Positions 16,420-27,736 of a stretch of DNA of 64,000 nucleotides are shown here, one piece after another. The position numbers and the translations under genes were made by a program. Each line of letters opens with the position of its first letter. Within the stretch, counting starts at the first letter, position 1. The stretch is taken from positions 4,767 through 68,766 of the forward strand of contig CAXXSU010000009.1 of the NCBI GenBank assembly GCA_963664465.2, written 5' to 3'. The stretch comes from CAVOAK01 sp963664465. Lineage in GTDB: Bacteria; Pseudomonadota; Alphaproteobacteria; UBA8366; CAVOAK01. Under the pieces are notes generated by a model. It ran no database searches and was not told the DNA's origin. It saw only the letters and a program-made list of their open reading frames with translations.

Positions 16420-17301
16420 ATGCCGCAGGGTCGGGCTATTCTCGTGACTGGCATGTCCGGCGCTGGCCGGTCGTCTGCTCTAAAAGTTTTGGAAGATCTC
16501 GGTTACGAGGCGGTTGATAACCTTCCACTCTCGCTTTTTGCGGGCCTTGTGCGGTCCGGCGATCTGTTTGGCCGCCGTCCGATTGCCATCGGCGTCGATA
16601 TCCGGACGCGGGATTTCGGTGTTGAGCCGGTTCTAGAAGAGCTCGACAAGCTGATTGACGAGGAGGAGCTGCAAGGCCAGGTGCTTTTCCTCGATTGCGA
16701 GGACGAGACACTGGTTCGACGATATACCGAAACCCGGCGGCGTCACCCCTTGGGCGCCGATAGACCGTTGCCGGATGTAATTCGGCTTGAGCGGCGGCTG
16801 CTTGCAAAATTACGCGACCGCGCAGACGTTCTGATCGACACGACTGACAAGAGTACGGCTGAATTGAGAGAACAATTGGCCGCACAGTTTGCGCTCGGCG
16901 ACGCTGGACGGCTGGCGCTCTTTGTTTTGTCTTTCTCCTATCGATCCGGGATTCCGCGCGAAGCGGACCTGGTGTTCGACGTGCGCTTTCTCGTCAATTC
17001 CCACTACGATGGAGACCTGCGGCCGCTCACGGGCCGTGATGGGGGCGTCGGCACAATGATTGCCGTTGATCCGGACTTCGAGCCCTTTTTTGCCGACCTC
17101 ACCAAAATGTTGAAACGGCTGCTTCCGCGCTATGAGCGCGAAGGCAAGAGCTATTTGACAATTGCCGTCGGTTGTACTGGTGGACGACATCGCTCCGTCT
17201 ACGTGGCTGAGCGGCTCGGGCAGTGGCTTGATGCGATAGGCCGGGAGTTTCATCTGCATCACCGTGATCTCGAGAGTGATGCCGGACGAGACATGATTTA
17301 G
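16420..17301 (+). CDS. rapZ: RNase adapter protein RapZ
   Basis: This protein of about 293 residues has a P-loop-like GMSGAGRSSALKVLEDLGYE (Arg in place of the usual Lys), the AVDNLPL motif, YRSGIPREADLVFDVRFL and the C-terminal block IAVGCTGGRHRSVYVAE. ATG 16420 is preferred because GGAGGG lies 11 bases upstream; an in-frame ATG at 16393 is possible. RapZ guides RNase E processing in enterobacteria; in alphaproteobacteria it usually stands beside PTS genes, which are missing here. Confidence 0.9.
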   Translation: MPQGRAILVTGMSGAGRSSALKVLEDLGYEAVDNLPLSLFAGLVRSGDLFGRRPIAIGVDIRTRDFGVEPVLEELDKLIDEEELQGQVLFLDCEDETLVRRYTETRRRHPLGADRPLPDVIRLERRLLAKLRDRADVLIDTTDKSTAELREQLAAQFALGDAGRLALFVLSFSYRSGIPREADLVFDVRFLVNSHYDGDLRPLTGRDGGVGTMIAVDPDFEPFFADLTKMLKRLLPRYEREGKSYLTIAVGCTGGRHRSVYVAERLGQWLDAIGREFHLHHRDLESDAGRDMI

Positions 17302-17604
17302 ACCGCCGTCCCGATCATCGAGTATTGCTTGCGACACTACTTCGGTTCTGCTTCAACGCAGAGCGACGCCTCGCACAGCCACATAAGGAACTATTGCGCC
17401 GCCATGTACCCGATTGCTGGAGTGCGGATACAATATTATATAAAGAAATCCTTATATTTCCCTTGCAGGCGAATCAGGAGCTGATATAGCATCGCCGACA
17501 CGCACGATTTGCCTTTATTGCAACGCCAAATTTGAAGACTGCGGGCAACGTTCGCCGGTTATGGGCGAAGCCTGCAGGATCGAATCGTAATAGGAGATAA
17601 CGGT
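17302..17604. other. Leader region of ahcY
   Basis: No gene is seen in these 303 bases. In many alphaproteobacteria PTS genes (EIIA and HPr) lie between rapZ and ahcY, but no trace of either is recognisable here. The centre (17429-17460) is AT-rich with a TACAAT -10-like hexamer at 17429. A ribosome binding site AGGAGATAA precedes the ahcY ATG. Confidence 0.5.
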
Positions 17605-18900
<1,296 letters not shown>

Positions 18901-18986
18901 AAATTTCGGCCGACCGCTCCACTATCGCTAGTCTATTATCCTGCCGAGCCTTGCCGTGCCGGCCTACCGGCGGGTAAAATTTGGTC

Positions 18987-19493
18987 ATGGGCACTGACGC
19001 CGGCATCGACGCCGGCTCCGCGACGTTGCAGCGCTATGAACTGCCCCGCTTGGAGGCGACTCGCCTGTTCGCACGATGCCTTGCTCCTTTTCTTCGAGTG
19101 GGCGATTTGATTGCTCTCAAAGGTGAGCTAGGCGTTGGAAAAACGACCTTCGCGCGTGCCCTCATGCGGGAATTGGGGGTCGCCGATAGCGAAATTCCGA
19201 GCCCGACCTACACCCTGGCGCAAGGCTATCGGGGCGGAAATTTCGACATTTGGCATTTTGACCTGTATCGCCTGCGGTCCCCCGACGAAGCAATGGAGCT
19301 GGGTCTCGAGGAAGCGCGCTACGACAGTCTTGTGCTGATCGAGTGGCCCGAGCGTTTGGGGTCTACACTGGCGATGGACCGGCTCCAAATAGCCCTCGAA
19401 TACGCCGTCGGCGAGGATGCACGTCGCGTCACACTCGATGGCGCGAGCGCTTGGTCGGATCGACTTTCGGAATTGCAAGTCGATGGATCGTGA
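18987..19493 (+). CDS. tsaE: tRNA threonylcarbamoyladenosine biosynthesis ATPase TsaE
   Basis: The 168-residue P-loop protein has GELGVGKTTFARALMRELG (Walker A), IPSPTYTLAQGY, FDLYRL and LIEWPERLG, all diagnostic of TsaE. It drives the TsaBDE complex that makes t6A at position 37 of ANN-decoding tRNAs. ATG 18987 is preferred to the TTG at 18981. Its last 11 bases overlap the next gene. Confidence 0.93.
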   Translation: MGTDAGIDAGSATLQRYELPRLEATRLFARCLAPFLRVGDLIALKGELGVGKTTFARALMRELGVADSEIPSPTYTLAQGYRGGNFDIWHFDLYRLRSPDEAMELGLEEARYDSLVLIEWPERLGSTLAMDRLQIALEYAVGEDARRVTLDGASAWSDRLSELQVDGS

Positions 19494-20490
19494 CCAACTG
19501 ATTCTGCAGTTCCTAGAGACTGCAGGCTGGGCTGACGCCGAACGCTCGCCGCTTGCTGGCGACGCCTCGTTCCGGCGCTATGAGCGCTTGCGCGGTGAAA
19601 CGGCTAGCGCGGTTTTGATGGATGCGCCGCCTCCGGAGGAAGACATCCGGCCCTTTCTGCAGATCGCCACGTGTTTGTCGGATCTCGGATTTAGCGCACC
19701 TGACATCCTTGCTGCCGATGAGGCGAACGGGTTAGCTGTGATCGAAGACCTCGGCGATGAGTCCTATACCCGCGTGTTGGCGGCGGGAGGTGACGAGAAG
19801 GCGCTCTACACCCTTGCCCTCGATCTGTTGATCGATTTGCACCAGCGGTTTCAGGGCGATCGATCGATCGCGGTCTATGATGATGCGCGGTTTCTCGCCG
19901 AGGTTGCTTTGTTCGTTGATTGGTATTTGCCCGCGATCCGCGGTGCCGAGACCAGCGCGTCGTCGCGCAACGAGTATTTGCAGCGCTGGCGCGAGCTCCT
20001 ACCACTTGCACGTAATGTTCCAACGAGCCTCGTGCTGCGCGATTACCATGTCGACAATTTGATGCTGCTGAGGGATCGGCAGGGACTCAGGAGATGCGGC
20101 CTACTCGATTTTCAAGATGCCGTGGTCGGGCCAATTACATACGATATAGTGTCGTTGCTGGAGGATGCCCGGCGTGATGTCTTGCCGCAACTTTCGGGGC
20201 GACTGATTGGCCGTTACCTCGACGCGACACCGACGATCGACAGTGACAGCTTCCATGCCTCCTACGCCATCATGGGCGCGCAACGAAATATGAAGATCAT
20301 CGGCATCTTCGCGCGGCTCGACCGCCGCGACTGCAAACCTCTCTATCTCCGTCATGTGCCGCGCGTCTGGCGCTGGCTGCACGGTGATCTTGCACATCCT
20401 GCCTTGGCATCGATCGGAGAATGGCTGGATCGCGAAGTTCCAGCCGCAGAACGCCTCCAACCGCCCGCGCTGACCGGGACAGCGCCGTGA
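19483..20490 (+). CDS. amgK: N-acetylmuramate/N-acetylglucosamine kinase AmgK
   Basis: The 335-residue aminoglycoside-phosphotransferase-fold kinase shows LAGDASFRRYERL, VIEDLGDESY, the catalytic loop LVLRDYHVDNLML and the metal site GLLDFQDAVVGP. Next to murU it is best read as AmgK, which phosphorylates the anomeric position of MurNAc or GlcNAc in the peptidoglycan recycling bypass found outside enterobacteria. The start ATG lies inside the tsaE end, and its stop overlaps the murU start. Confidence 0.88.
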   Translation: MDRDQLILQFLETAGWADAERSPLAGDASFRRYERLRGETASAVLMDAPPPEEDIRPFLQIATCLSDLGFSAPDILAADEANGLAVIEDLGDESYTRVLAAGGDEKALYTLALDLLIDLHQRFQGDRSIAVYDDARFLAEVALFVDWYLPAIRGAETSASSRNEYLQRWRELLPLARNVPTSLVLRDYHVDNLMLLRDRQGLRRCGLLDFQDAVVGPITYDIVSLLEDARRDVLPQLSGRLIGRYLDATPTIDSDSFHASYAIMGAQRNMKIIGIFARLDRRDCKPLYLRHVPRVWRWLHGDLAHPALASIGEWLDREVPAAERLQPPALTGTAP

Positions 20491-21212
20491 CCGAGATTTC
20501 CCAAGCCATGATATTGGCAGCCGGCCGGGGCACACGCATGCGACCGCTCACCGATACACGCCCCAAGCCGCTTGTCAGCCTGGCTGGGCGGGCGCTGATC
20601 GACCACGCTCTGGATCGGCTAGCGGCAGTCGGCGTGCGTCAGGTTGTCGTCAACGCGCACCATTTCGGCGACCAGCTCGAAGAGCATCTACGCAGCCGCC
20701 CCGACGTGAGTTTGTCATTTGAACCGGAGCTCTTGGAGACCGGCGGCGGCGTAAATCAGGCGCTTGGACATTTTGGAAATGACGCATTCCTAGTGTTGAA
20801 CTGTGACGCGGTCTGGCTCGACGGTGCTGCGCCGGCATTGTCGCAGCTAATGGACGGCTGGAGGGATGCGGAAATGGATGCGCTGTTGCTGCTTTATCCG
20901 GTCAAGGAGGTCTCAACACACCGCGGTGATGGAGACTACGATTTGGACGAAAAAGGCCGCGCACAACGACGGCAAGCCGGGCAGACGTCGCCATTCCTGT
21001 TTACCGGCCTTCAAATTCTCCATCCGCGTTTGTTCGAAGGTGCGCCCGTCGGACCGTATTCCCTCAACCTGCTTTACGACACGGCCGAGCAAGCGCGCCG
21101 ACTGTGCGCCGTGGTTCACGACGGCCGGTGGTTCCATGTCGGCACACCAGACGAACTACGTTACGCCGAGCAGCAATTGTCGGCTGCGCCGGCCACTGCT
21201 ATCTCGCCGTGA
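20487..21212 (+). CDS. murU: N-acetylmuramate alpha-1-phosphate uridylyltransferase MurU
   Basis: This nucleotidyltransferase of about 241 residues starts at GTG 20487 inside the amgK stop (GTGA). AMILAAGRGTRMRPLTDTRPKPL is the nucleotide-binding signature (first half GxGTRMRPLT), followed by VLNCDAVWLDG with the metal-binding Asp and WFHVGTPDEL at the C terminus. With AmgK it converts recycled MurNAc to UDP-MurNAc, skipping the fosfomycin-sensitive MurA step. Its own stop overlaps addB. Confidence 0.88.
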   Translation: MTEISQAMILAAGRGTRMRPLTDTRPKPLVSLAGRALIDHALDRLAAVGVRQVVVNAHHFGDQLEEHLRSRPDVSLSFEPELLETGGGVNQALGHFGNDAFLVLNCDAVWLDGAAPALSQLMDGWRDAEMDALLLLYPVKEVSTHRGDGDYDLDEKGRAQRRQAGQTSPFLFTGLQILHPRLFEGAPVGPYSLNLLYDTAEQARRLCAVVHDGRWFHVGTPDELRYAEQQLSAAPATAISP

Positions 21213-24193
21213 CCGAGTCTCATCGCGTCTTCACGATCAGTCCGGATCGCCCATTTCTTGATGCCCTGGCGGCACAGCTTTTGGCAGAGACCACGGGCGA
21301 CCCGCTGCTGTTGGGCGGTTACACAGTCCTTCTTCCGACCCGCCGCTCCTGCCGCGCTGCAGGCGAGGCATTTCTCCGGGTGAGTGGTGGTAAAGCGCTC
21401 GTCCTTCCAACATTGCGACCGATCGGTGATATCGACGAAGACCAGATGATTCTTGATGAGGTCCCCGGCCTCGAAGAGCCAGATCTTGGGCCGGCAGTTC
21501 CGAGTTTGCGCCGACAGCTTCTGTTGGCGCGTCTCATCCTGAGCTGGCCGCGGGAAGGTCGATCTATCACGTTCGATCAAGCCGCTAGGCTTGCGGCAGA
21601 GCTGAGCCATTTGCTCGACCAAGTGCAAACCGAACGCCTGACATTCGATGGGCTTGGCGCGCTCGTTCCCGAAGATTATTCGGCGCACTGGCAGGAAACG
21701 CTCGATTTTCTAAAAATCCTCACAGAGCACTGGCCGGCAATCCTTGCAGAGGACGGCGCGCTCGATCCGGCCGAGCGCCGAAACCGTGTGCTTGCAGCTC
21801 AGGTATCCGCGTGGCTGGAAAGCCCGCCGAACGACCCGGTCGTGGCCGCTGGTTCGACGGGCAGTATCCCGGCAACCGCCGATCTTCTGGCGTTCGTCGC
21901 CGCGCTGCCAAACGGCAGAGTTGTACTGCCCGGGCTCCAGCGCGGGACCGGTGAAGACGAGTGGGCGGCCATTGGCCAGGAGCAGACGCATCCGCAAAAC
22001 GGCATGGCCCATCTACTGGCTCGACTTAAGGTCGCGCCAGAGGATGTCGCGGAATGGCCGAGCGCGGGCCAAAAACGGCGGCCGGATCGGGTAAACCTGG
22101 CCGCGGAGACGTTGCGCCCAGCCGAAACGACCGATGCCTGGCGCTCATTGCCAGCGCTGCCGCCTTCTTCGCTACGGGGGTTGGAGCGTATCGACTGCGT
22201 TAGTGAAGGCGAGGAGGCGGGTGTCATCGCGCTCAAGCTGCGGTACGCGCTGGAGACGCCAGGCAAGACTGCCGCGCTCATTACGCCGGATCGCAGTCTC
22301 GCCCGTCGCGTCGCTGCGTCGCTGCGGCGATGGGAGATAGAGATTGACGATTCAGGTGGGCAGAATTTAGGCGACACTGCGCCTGGGACATACCTTCGGC
22401 TGCTAGCGATGGCTGCAGCGACGGCGTTCTCACCCGTTGCTCTACTGGCCCTGCTCAAGCATCCGCTGGCAACCGGTGGCATGGCACCTGGCAAATTCAG
22501 GTCGAATGTCCGTATCCTGGAGCGTCATGTGCTGCGTGGTCCGCGGCCCGGACCCGGACTGGAAGGTTTGCGTGCCGTTCTTCAGGATCGAAAAGAATCC
22601 GGAGAAATTGGCTTGCGCGACACTACCGCGCTGAATTCCCTCATTGGTGTCCTCGAGGGCTGCGTTCAGCCGCTGGCGCACGCGATGGCAGGCGCGTCGA
22701 CGCCGATTGCAGAACTCATCGAGTCGCATTTGGCTGCGGCCGAGGCGCTTGCGGCGAGCGCAGATGCGGACGGTGGCGCGCGGTTGTGGTCAGGCGAGGC
22801 AGGAGAGGCTCTGGCGAATTTTTTCTCGGAGTTACACCAATCGGCAACCGTTTTGCCCGCAGTTCCAAATGGCGACTATGTGCCGCTGCTTGAATCTTTG
22901 ATGTCGGCGCAAGTCGTGCGTCCGAAATTTGGCCGGCATCCGCGTCTCAATATCTGGGGACCACTAGAGGCCCGGTTGCAGCACGCTGACCTGATCGTCC
23001 TCGGCGGCTTAAATGAGGGGACGTGGCCTCCTAAGCCGTCTGTTGATCCTTGGTTAAGCCGACCCATGCGCGGTGCATTCGGCTTGCCCCAACCGGAGCG
23101 GCGCATCGGCCTCTCGGCGCACGATTTTGCCCAGGCTTTTTGTGCCGGCGAGGTGGTGCTGACACGAGCCAACAAAGTCGACGGGACGCCAACCGTACCG
23201 TCGCGTTGGCTGGTCCGTCTTGACACCGTTTTGACCGGTGCAGGGCTGGATCCGGATTGTTTGCAAGCATCGAAGTGGCAGGACTGGCACCGTGCACTCG
23301 ATAAGCCGACGTCTCAAGTGCGAATTGCGCCACCCGAACCGCGTCCGCCGCTAATCGCGCGACCACGTCGGCTCTCCGTAACCCGCATCGAGACTTGGAT
23401 CCGCGATCCATACACGATATATGCGCGTCACGTTCTCCGACTCGTGCCAATGGATCCGCTGGAGGCCGACCCGGGTGCGGCCGAGCGCGGCATCTTCATT
23501 CATCGTGCGCTTGAGACATTTCTCAAAGAGACCGCTGGGGCGTTGCCTGATGACGCGGTTGAAAGATTGCTTGCGATCGGCGAGCGTGCCTTTGGTCCGG
23601 CCCTAAGCAAGCCCTCGGTTCGTGCATTCTGGTGGCCGCGTTTCGAGCGGATCGCCGATTGGTTCGTGCAACAGGAGCATGTGCGTCGGCAGTCGATCGA
23701 ACGATCCCTCGTCGAAGTCCACGGCAGGCTTGAGATCGATGCACCAGGCGGGACATTTACCTTATCCGCGATGGCTGATCGTATCGATCACGGCGTCGAC
23801 AGTCGTTATACGGTTGTTGACTACAAGACCGGCACGGTGCCCGCAAACAGCGAAGTTGCGCTCGGATTCGCGCCGCAGTTGCCACTCGAAGCGGCCATCG
23901 CCACGGCCGGGGGATTTGACGGCGTTGAAGACGGAGCGGAAATCGACAGCCTTTCATATTGGCGTTTGAGTGGTGGTGAGCCGCCTGGCGAGGTGCATAT
24001 TGTGAGCGGCGATGCCATGCAAATGGCGGCGGCAGCCTTGGAGGGGTTGCGGCGTCTTGTCGCCGCCTACGATGACGAAAGCACGGCCTATCTCTCGGTA
24101 CCGAATCCTGGCCGCGCAACTCGCTACAATGACTACCTGCATCTTGCCAGGGTGCAGGAATGGTCGGCTAGCGGTGCGGGGGATGCGCCTTGA
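21209..24193 (+). CDS. addB: Double-strand break repair nuclease subunit AddB
   Basis: The 994-residue protein begins at GTG 21209 inside the murU stop. The N-terminal region resembles an inactivated helicase (YTVLLPTRRSCRAAGEAFL), and the C-terminal third is a PD-(D/E)XK nuclease with ERGIFIHRALETFL and VVDYKTGTVP as active-site segments. The C-terminal cysteine cluster of Bacillus-type AddB is not visible, as in other alphaproteobacterial AddB. AddB works with AddA to resect broken ends for RecA loading, the counterpart of RecBCD. Confidence 0.92.
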   Translation: MTESHRVFTISPDRPFLDALAAQLLAETTGDPLLLGGYTVLLPTRRSCRAAGEAFLRVSGGKALVLPTLRPIGDIDEDQMILDEVPGLEEPDLGPAVPSLRRQLLLARLILSWPREGRSITFDQAARLAAELSHLLDQVQTERLTFDGLGALVPEDYSAHWQETLDFLKILTEHWPAILAEDGALDPAERRNRVLAAQVSAWLESPPNDPVVAAGSTGSIPATADLLAFVAALPNGRVVLPGLQRGTGEDEWAAIGQEQTHPQNGMAHLLARLKVAPEDVAEWPSAGQKRRPDRVNLAAETLRPAETTDAWRSLPALPPSSLRGLERIDCVSEGEEAGVIALKLRYALETPGKTAALITPDRSLARRVAASLRRWEIEIDDSGGQNLGDTAPGTYLRLLAMAAATAFSPVALLALLKHPLATGGMAPGKFRSNVRILERHVLRGPRPGPGLEGLRAVLQDRKESGEIGLRDTTALNSLIGVLEGCVQPLAHAMAGASTPIAELIESHLAAAEALAASADADGGARLWSGEAGEALANFFSELHQSATVLPAVPNGDYVPLLESLMSAQVVRPKFGRHPRLNIWGPLEARLQHADLIVLGGLNEGTWPPKPSVDPWLSRPMRGAFGLPQPERRIGLSAHDFAQAFCAGEVVLTRANKVDGTPTVPSRWLVRLDTVLTGAGLDPDCLQASKWQDWHRALDKPTSQVRIAPPEPRPPLIARPRRLSVTRIETWIRDPYTIYARHVLRLVPMDPLEADPGAAERGIFIHRALETFLKETAGALPDDAVERLLAIGERAFGPALSKPSVRAFWWPRFERIADWFVQQEHVRRQSIERSLVEVHGRLEIDAPGGTFTLSAMADRIDHGVDSRYTVVDYKTGTVPANSEVALGFAPQLPLEAAIATAGGFDGVEDGAEIDSLSYWRLSGGEPPGEVHIVSGDAMQMAAAALEGLRRLVAAYDDESTAYLSVPNPGRATRYNDYLHLARVQEWSASGAGDAP

Positions 24194-27100
24194 ACATTCT
24201 TGCCGCCGACCGACCGACGAGCGAACAGCAAAGCGCATCGGATCCTCACGCCAGTATCTGGGTGGCCGCCTCCGCGGGCAGCGGCAAGACAAAGGTCCTT
24301 GTCGACCGTGTTTTGGCTCTGCTGTTGGGCGGAACCCAGCCGTCACGAATCCTGTGCCTTACTTTCACGAAGGCGGCGGCGACGGAAATGGCAATTCGCG
24401 TCAATGCAACACTCGGACGATGGGCAACCTGCAACGACGATGAATTGACGGCTGCCGTCGAGACCCTGACGGATGCCCCTGCAAAGGCCGAGGGCATGGC
24501 GCGCGCGCGACGGTTGCTTGCCCAAGTTCTCGATACGCCGGGCGGGCTAAAGATACTGACGATCCATAGTTTTTGCGAATCGCTGCTCGCGCGGTTTCCG
24601 CTGGAGGCCGGGATAGCTCCTCATTTCGAGGTAATGGATGAGCGCAGCGCCGCCGAAATGCTTGCGACAGTCCGAGACAGGGTTCTTTCTGTCGCACGTG
24701 ACGACAGAACGGCTGCGAGCAGAATTGCGCTGGCGCTTGCCACCGTCGCGCAATACATCCGCGAGGATGAATTTGCGGACTTGATGACCGTGCTTGCCAA
24801 TGAGCGCGCGCGTCTCAAACAATTATTTGAAAGTCCCAATGGTATCGATCGGGCGATTGAAACCGTTTACGATCGGCTTGGCGCCGATCTTACAGCAGAC
24901 GAAGGCGCGCTCATGGCCGAAGCATGCGAGGACGATACGTTTGACCGAATCGGCCTTGAATGCGCGGTCCAGGCGCTGGCCGAGGGAAGCGAGAAGACCG
25001 ATCGGCCGAGAGGCCAGACGATCGGCAGTTGGATCGCCGCCGGCGGGCGGCGGCGGCGGGAAACCTTCGAGGACTACATCCTCTCCCTACTGACCAGGGA
25101 GGGCCGACCACGCGCCAATTTGATCAGTAAGAAGGCACAGCAAGCCGATCCGGCCGCAGAGGCAATACTGGAGGTGGAAGCCAAACGCCTTACCGTAGTG
25201 TTGGAGCGTCGCCGCGCGCAGATCACGGCGCAAGCGTCGGAGTCGCTGCTGCGGCTGGGAGAAGCATTCATAAGTGCGTACGAGGCGGAAAAGACGGCTA
25301 CCGCGCGACTCGACTATGACGATCTTATTCTGACGGCCCGGCGGCTTCTCGAGCGGAGGGGCATCGCGCCATGGGTCCTCTATAAGCTCGACGGCGGACT
25401 CGATCATATCTTGATCGATGAGGCGCAGGACACAAACCCGGAACAATGGGGAGTGATCGCTGCTTTGGCTGGTGACTTTTTCTCAGGAGAGGGTGCGCAT
25501 AGCGGCCCGCGCACGATTTTTGCCGTCGGCGATGCGAAGCAATCGATCTACAGCTTCCAGCGGGCCGACCCGGCTGCGTTCCGGCGCATGCGTGACCATT
25601 TTGCCAGCCGGGTCGACGCGGCGCGCACCGGGTGGCGTGAGGTCAATCTTGACCTGTCGTTTCGATCGACTGAAGCGGTCCTCAGCGTGATCGATGCAGT
25701 GTTCCAAGACCCGCTTGCCGCCGACGGCGTGTTGGAGGAAGGGCAGGCAATGCGCCATCGTGCTGCGCGCTCGGGTCACGCTGGGCTCGTCGAAGTTTGG
25801 CCGCCTGTAACGCCTTTGGATTCACAGCCTGAGGAGCCATGGACCTTACCGATCGAGCGCCGGCCGCAGGACAGTCCGCGGACGCGACTCGCCCGCTTCA
25901 TCGCGCGGCGAATCAAGCGATGGATCGGCAAGGAAATTCTCGAGTCGAGGGATAGGCCGGTGCGGGCAGGTGACATCATCGTGTTGGTGCGCCGTCGAGG
26001 AGCTTTTGTCGAGGAACTTGTTCGCGCTCTCAAGGACGAGGGAGTTCCGGTCTCGGGCGTCGATCGTATGGTCCTGACTGAACAGCTTGCGGCAATGGAT
26101 CTGATGGCGCTGGCTGCATTTCTCCTGATGCCAGACGATGACATGATGCTGGCCACAGTTCTTAAGGGACCGTTCCTTGGATTTGATGACGAAGAGCTGT
26201 TTCAAATTGCCTGGCAGCGTGGTCGCTCCAGCTTGTGGCGCCGCCTCGGCGAGAAAGCCGCGGCGGACGAGAAATTTGCGGCCGCACGTCGTTGGCTGGA
26301 AGACTTGCTTGCGCGCGCCGACTTTACGCCACCATTTGATTTGTTTGCCGATATTTTGGCGGCGCCTTCGATCAACGAAAAGAGCGGCAGGGCAAGCCTC
26401 GTCAGCCGGCTTGGTGTCGACGCCGGTGACGCGATTGACGAATTTCTCAATCTCGCTGTGAGTTACGAGCGCAGCCACATTCCATCTCTCCAGGGATTTC
26501 TTCATTGGGTCGAAGCAGGGCGCACAGAGGTCAAGCGTGATCTTGAGCATTCCGGCCGCGATGAAGTGCGTGTAATGACCATCCACGGGGCAAAGGGCCT
26601 TGAGGCGCCGATCGTCATTTTGCCTGACACGATGTCGACGCCGACGACCCACAGTCCGCCCATCCTGTGGCACGAGGGGTTGCCGCTTTGGCCGCCACGA
26701 AGAGTCCACGAGGAGCGGCTATGTCGGGCGGCGCGGGCGGACGCCCATCAGCTTCGTGACCGCGAATATCGTCGCCTGCTTTATGTTGCAATGAGCCGGG
26801 CCGAGGACCGGCTTTACGTTTGTGGTTGGCATGGAGAGCGAATGCCGCCAGCGGATTGTTGGTACGAGCTTGTCGTGAGCGGACTGAAGCGTTTGGAAAA
26901 TGTGCGCCGATTCACGTTCCAGGAGAGTGGTCGTGGCGACTGGAGCGGTCCCGGGTTGCGCCATATCGGCGTACAAGGCGTGCCGCCAAAGACCGATCAC
27001 CGTGATCGCGACCAAGTGCGCCGTCTGCCGCGTCTCAAGCCATGGACACGGCAGCCGCCGCCCGCGGAGCCTGCGCCGCCTCGCCCTCTCGCTCCTTCGC

Positions 27101-27666
27101 GTGCAGGGCAGAGTGAGCCTGCGGTACGGTCTCCGCTTGGCGCTGACGACGGTATGCGATTTCAACGTGGGCTGATTATCCACCGTCTCTTGGAGATCCT
27201 GCCGAGACTTCCAATGCAGCGGCGGCAAGCGAGTTGCCGGCGCTATCTCGCGCGGCCGCTTCACGGCCTCGATTCGGCGCAGCAGGCCGAAATAGAGGCC
27301 GAAGTCCTCGCGGTGTTGACGGATTCTGAATTGGCACCATTGTTGGTTGCTGAAGGACGAGCTGAAGTGCCGATTGTCGGGACGCTCGACGGTCCAGAAG
27401 GGCCGCATATCGTTTCTGGCCAGGTGGATCGCCTGGTCGTCGCCGATCATGAGGTTCTGATCGTTGATTATAAGTCAAATCGCCCGCCGCCTACCCGCCA
27501 GGACGACGTTCCAGAGCTGTATCTTCGCCAGATGGCTGCGTATAGGGCAGTTTTAGCCGGAATTTGGCGGGATCGTCCCGTCAGGTGTGCCCTCTTGTGG
27601 ACCGACGGTCCGAGCCTTATGTATTTGGACGAGGCGCGGCTTGACCGGTTGTTCCCCGGCCCATAG
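24190..27666 (+). CDS. addA: ATP-dependent helicase/nuclease subunit AddA
   Basis: The 1158-residue UvrD-type helicase starts at TTG 24190, overlapping the addB stop (TTGA). It shows Walker A VAASAGSGKTKVLVDRVL, LCLTFTKAAATEMAIR, ILIDEAQDTNPEQW (Walker B), GDAKQSIYSFQRADP, LSFRSTEAVL, VMTIHGAKGLEAP and LLYVAMSRAEDRLYV. The C-terminal RecB-like nuclease has FQRGLIIHRLLEILP and LIVDYKSNRPP. It provides the motor and one of the two nuclease sites of AddAB. Confidence 0.95.
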   Translation: MNILAADRPTSEQQSASDPHASIWVAASAGSGKTKVLVDRVLALLLGGTQPSRILCLTFTKAAATEMAIRVNATLGRWATCNDDELTAAVETLTDAPAKAEGMARARRLLAQVLDTPGGLKILTIHSFCESLLARFPLEAGIAPHFEVMDERSAAEMLATVRDRVLSVARDDRTAASRIALALATVAQYIREDEFADLMTVLANERARLKQLFESPNGIDRAIETVYDRLGADLTADEGALMAEACEDDTFDRIGLECAVQALAEGSEKTDRPRGQTIGSWIAAGGRRRRETFEDYILSLLTREGRPRANLISKKAQQADPAAEAILEVEAKRLTVVLERRRAQITAQASESLLRLGEAFISAYEAEKTATARLDYDDLILTARRLLERRGIAPWVLYKLDGGLDHILIDEAQDTNPEQWGVIAALAGDFFSGEGAHSGPRTIFAVGDAKQSIYSFQRADPAAFRRMRDHFASRVDAARTGWREVNLDLSFRSTEAVLSVIDAVFQDPLAADGVLEEGQAMRHRAARSGHAGLVEVWPPVTPLDSQPEEPWTLPIERRPQDSPRTRLARFIARRIKRWIGKEILESRDRPVRAGDIIVLVRRRGAFVEELVRALKDEGVPVSGVDRMVLTEQLAAMDLMALAAFLLMPDDDMMLATVLKGPFLGFDDEELFQIAWQRGRSSLWRRLGEKAAADEKFAAARRWLEDLLARADFTPPFDLFADILAAPSINEKSGRASLVSRLGVDAGDAIDEFLNLAVSYERSHIPSLQGFLHWVEAGRTEVKRDLEHSGRDEVRVMTIHGAKGLEAPIVILPDTMSTPTTHSPPILWHEGLPLWPPRRVHEERLCRAARADAHQLRDREYRRLLYVAMSRAEDRLYVCGWHGERMPPADCWYELVVSGLKRLENVRRFTFQESGRGDWSGPGLRHIGVQGVPPKTDHRDRDQVRRLPRLKPWTRQPPPAEPAPPRPLAPSRAGQSEPAVRSPLGADDGMRFQRGLIIHRLLEILPRLPMQRRQASCRRYLARPLHGLDSAQQAEIEAEVLAVLTDSELAPLLVAEGRAEVPIVGTLDGPEGPHIVSGQVDRLVVADHEVLIVDYKSNRPPPTRQDDVPELYLRQMAAYRAVLAGIWRDRPVRCALLWTDGPSLMYLDEARLDRLFPGP

Positions 27667-27736
27667 AGTCGCGGCCGGGATGAGCTCGTCGCAAGTGCGC
27701 AAGCGGGAGCCGAATCCACCATTGGAGGACAAGGCT

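Noticed and set aside
17438..17457. AT-rich hairpin-like sequence in the ahcY leader as a SAM or SAH riboswitch
   Set aside because: The arms are imperfect and none of the conserved core blocks of those riboswitch classes is visible.
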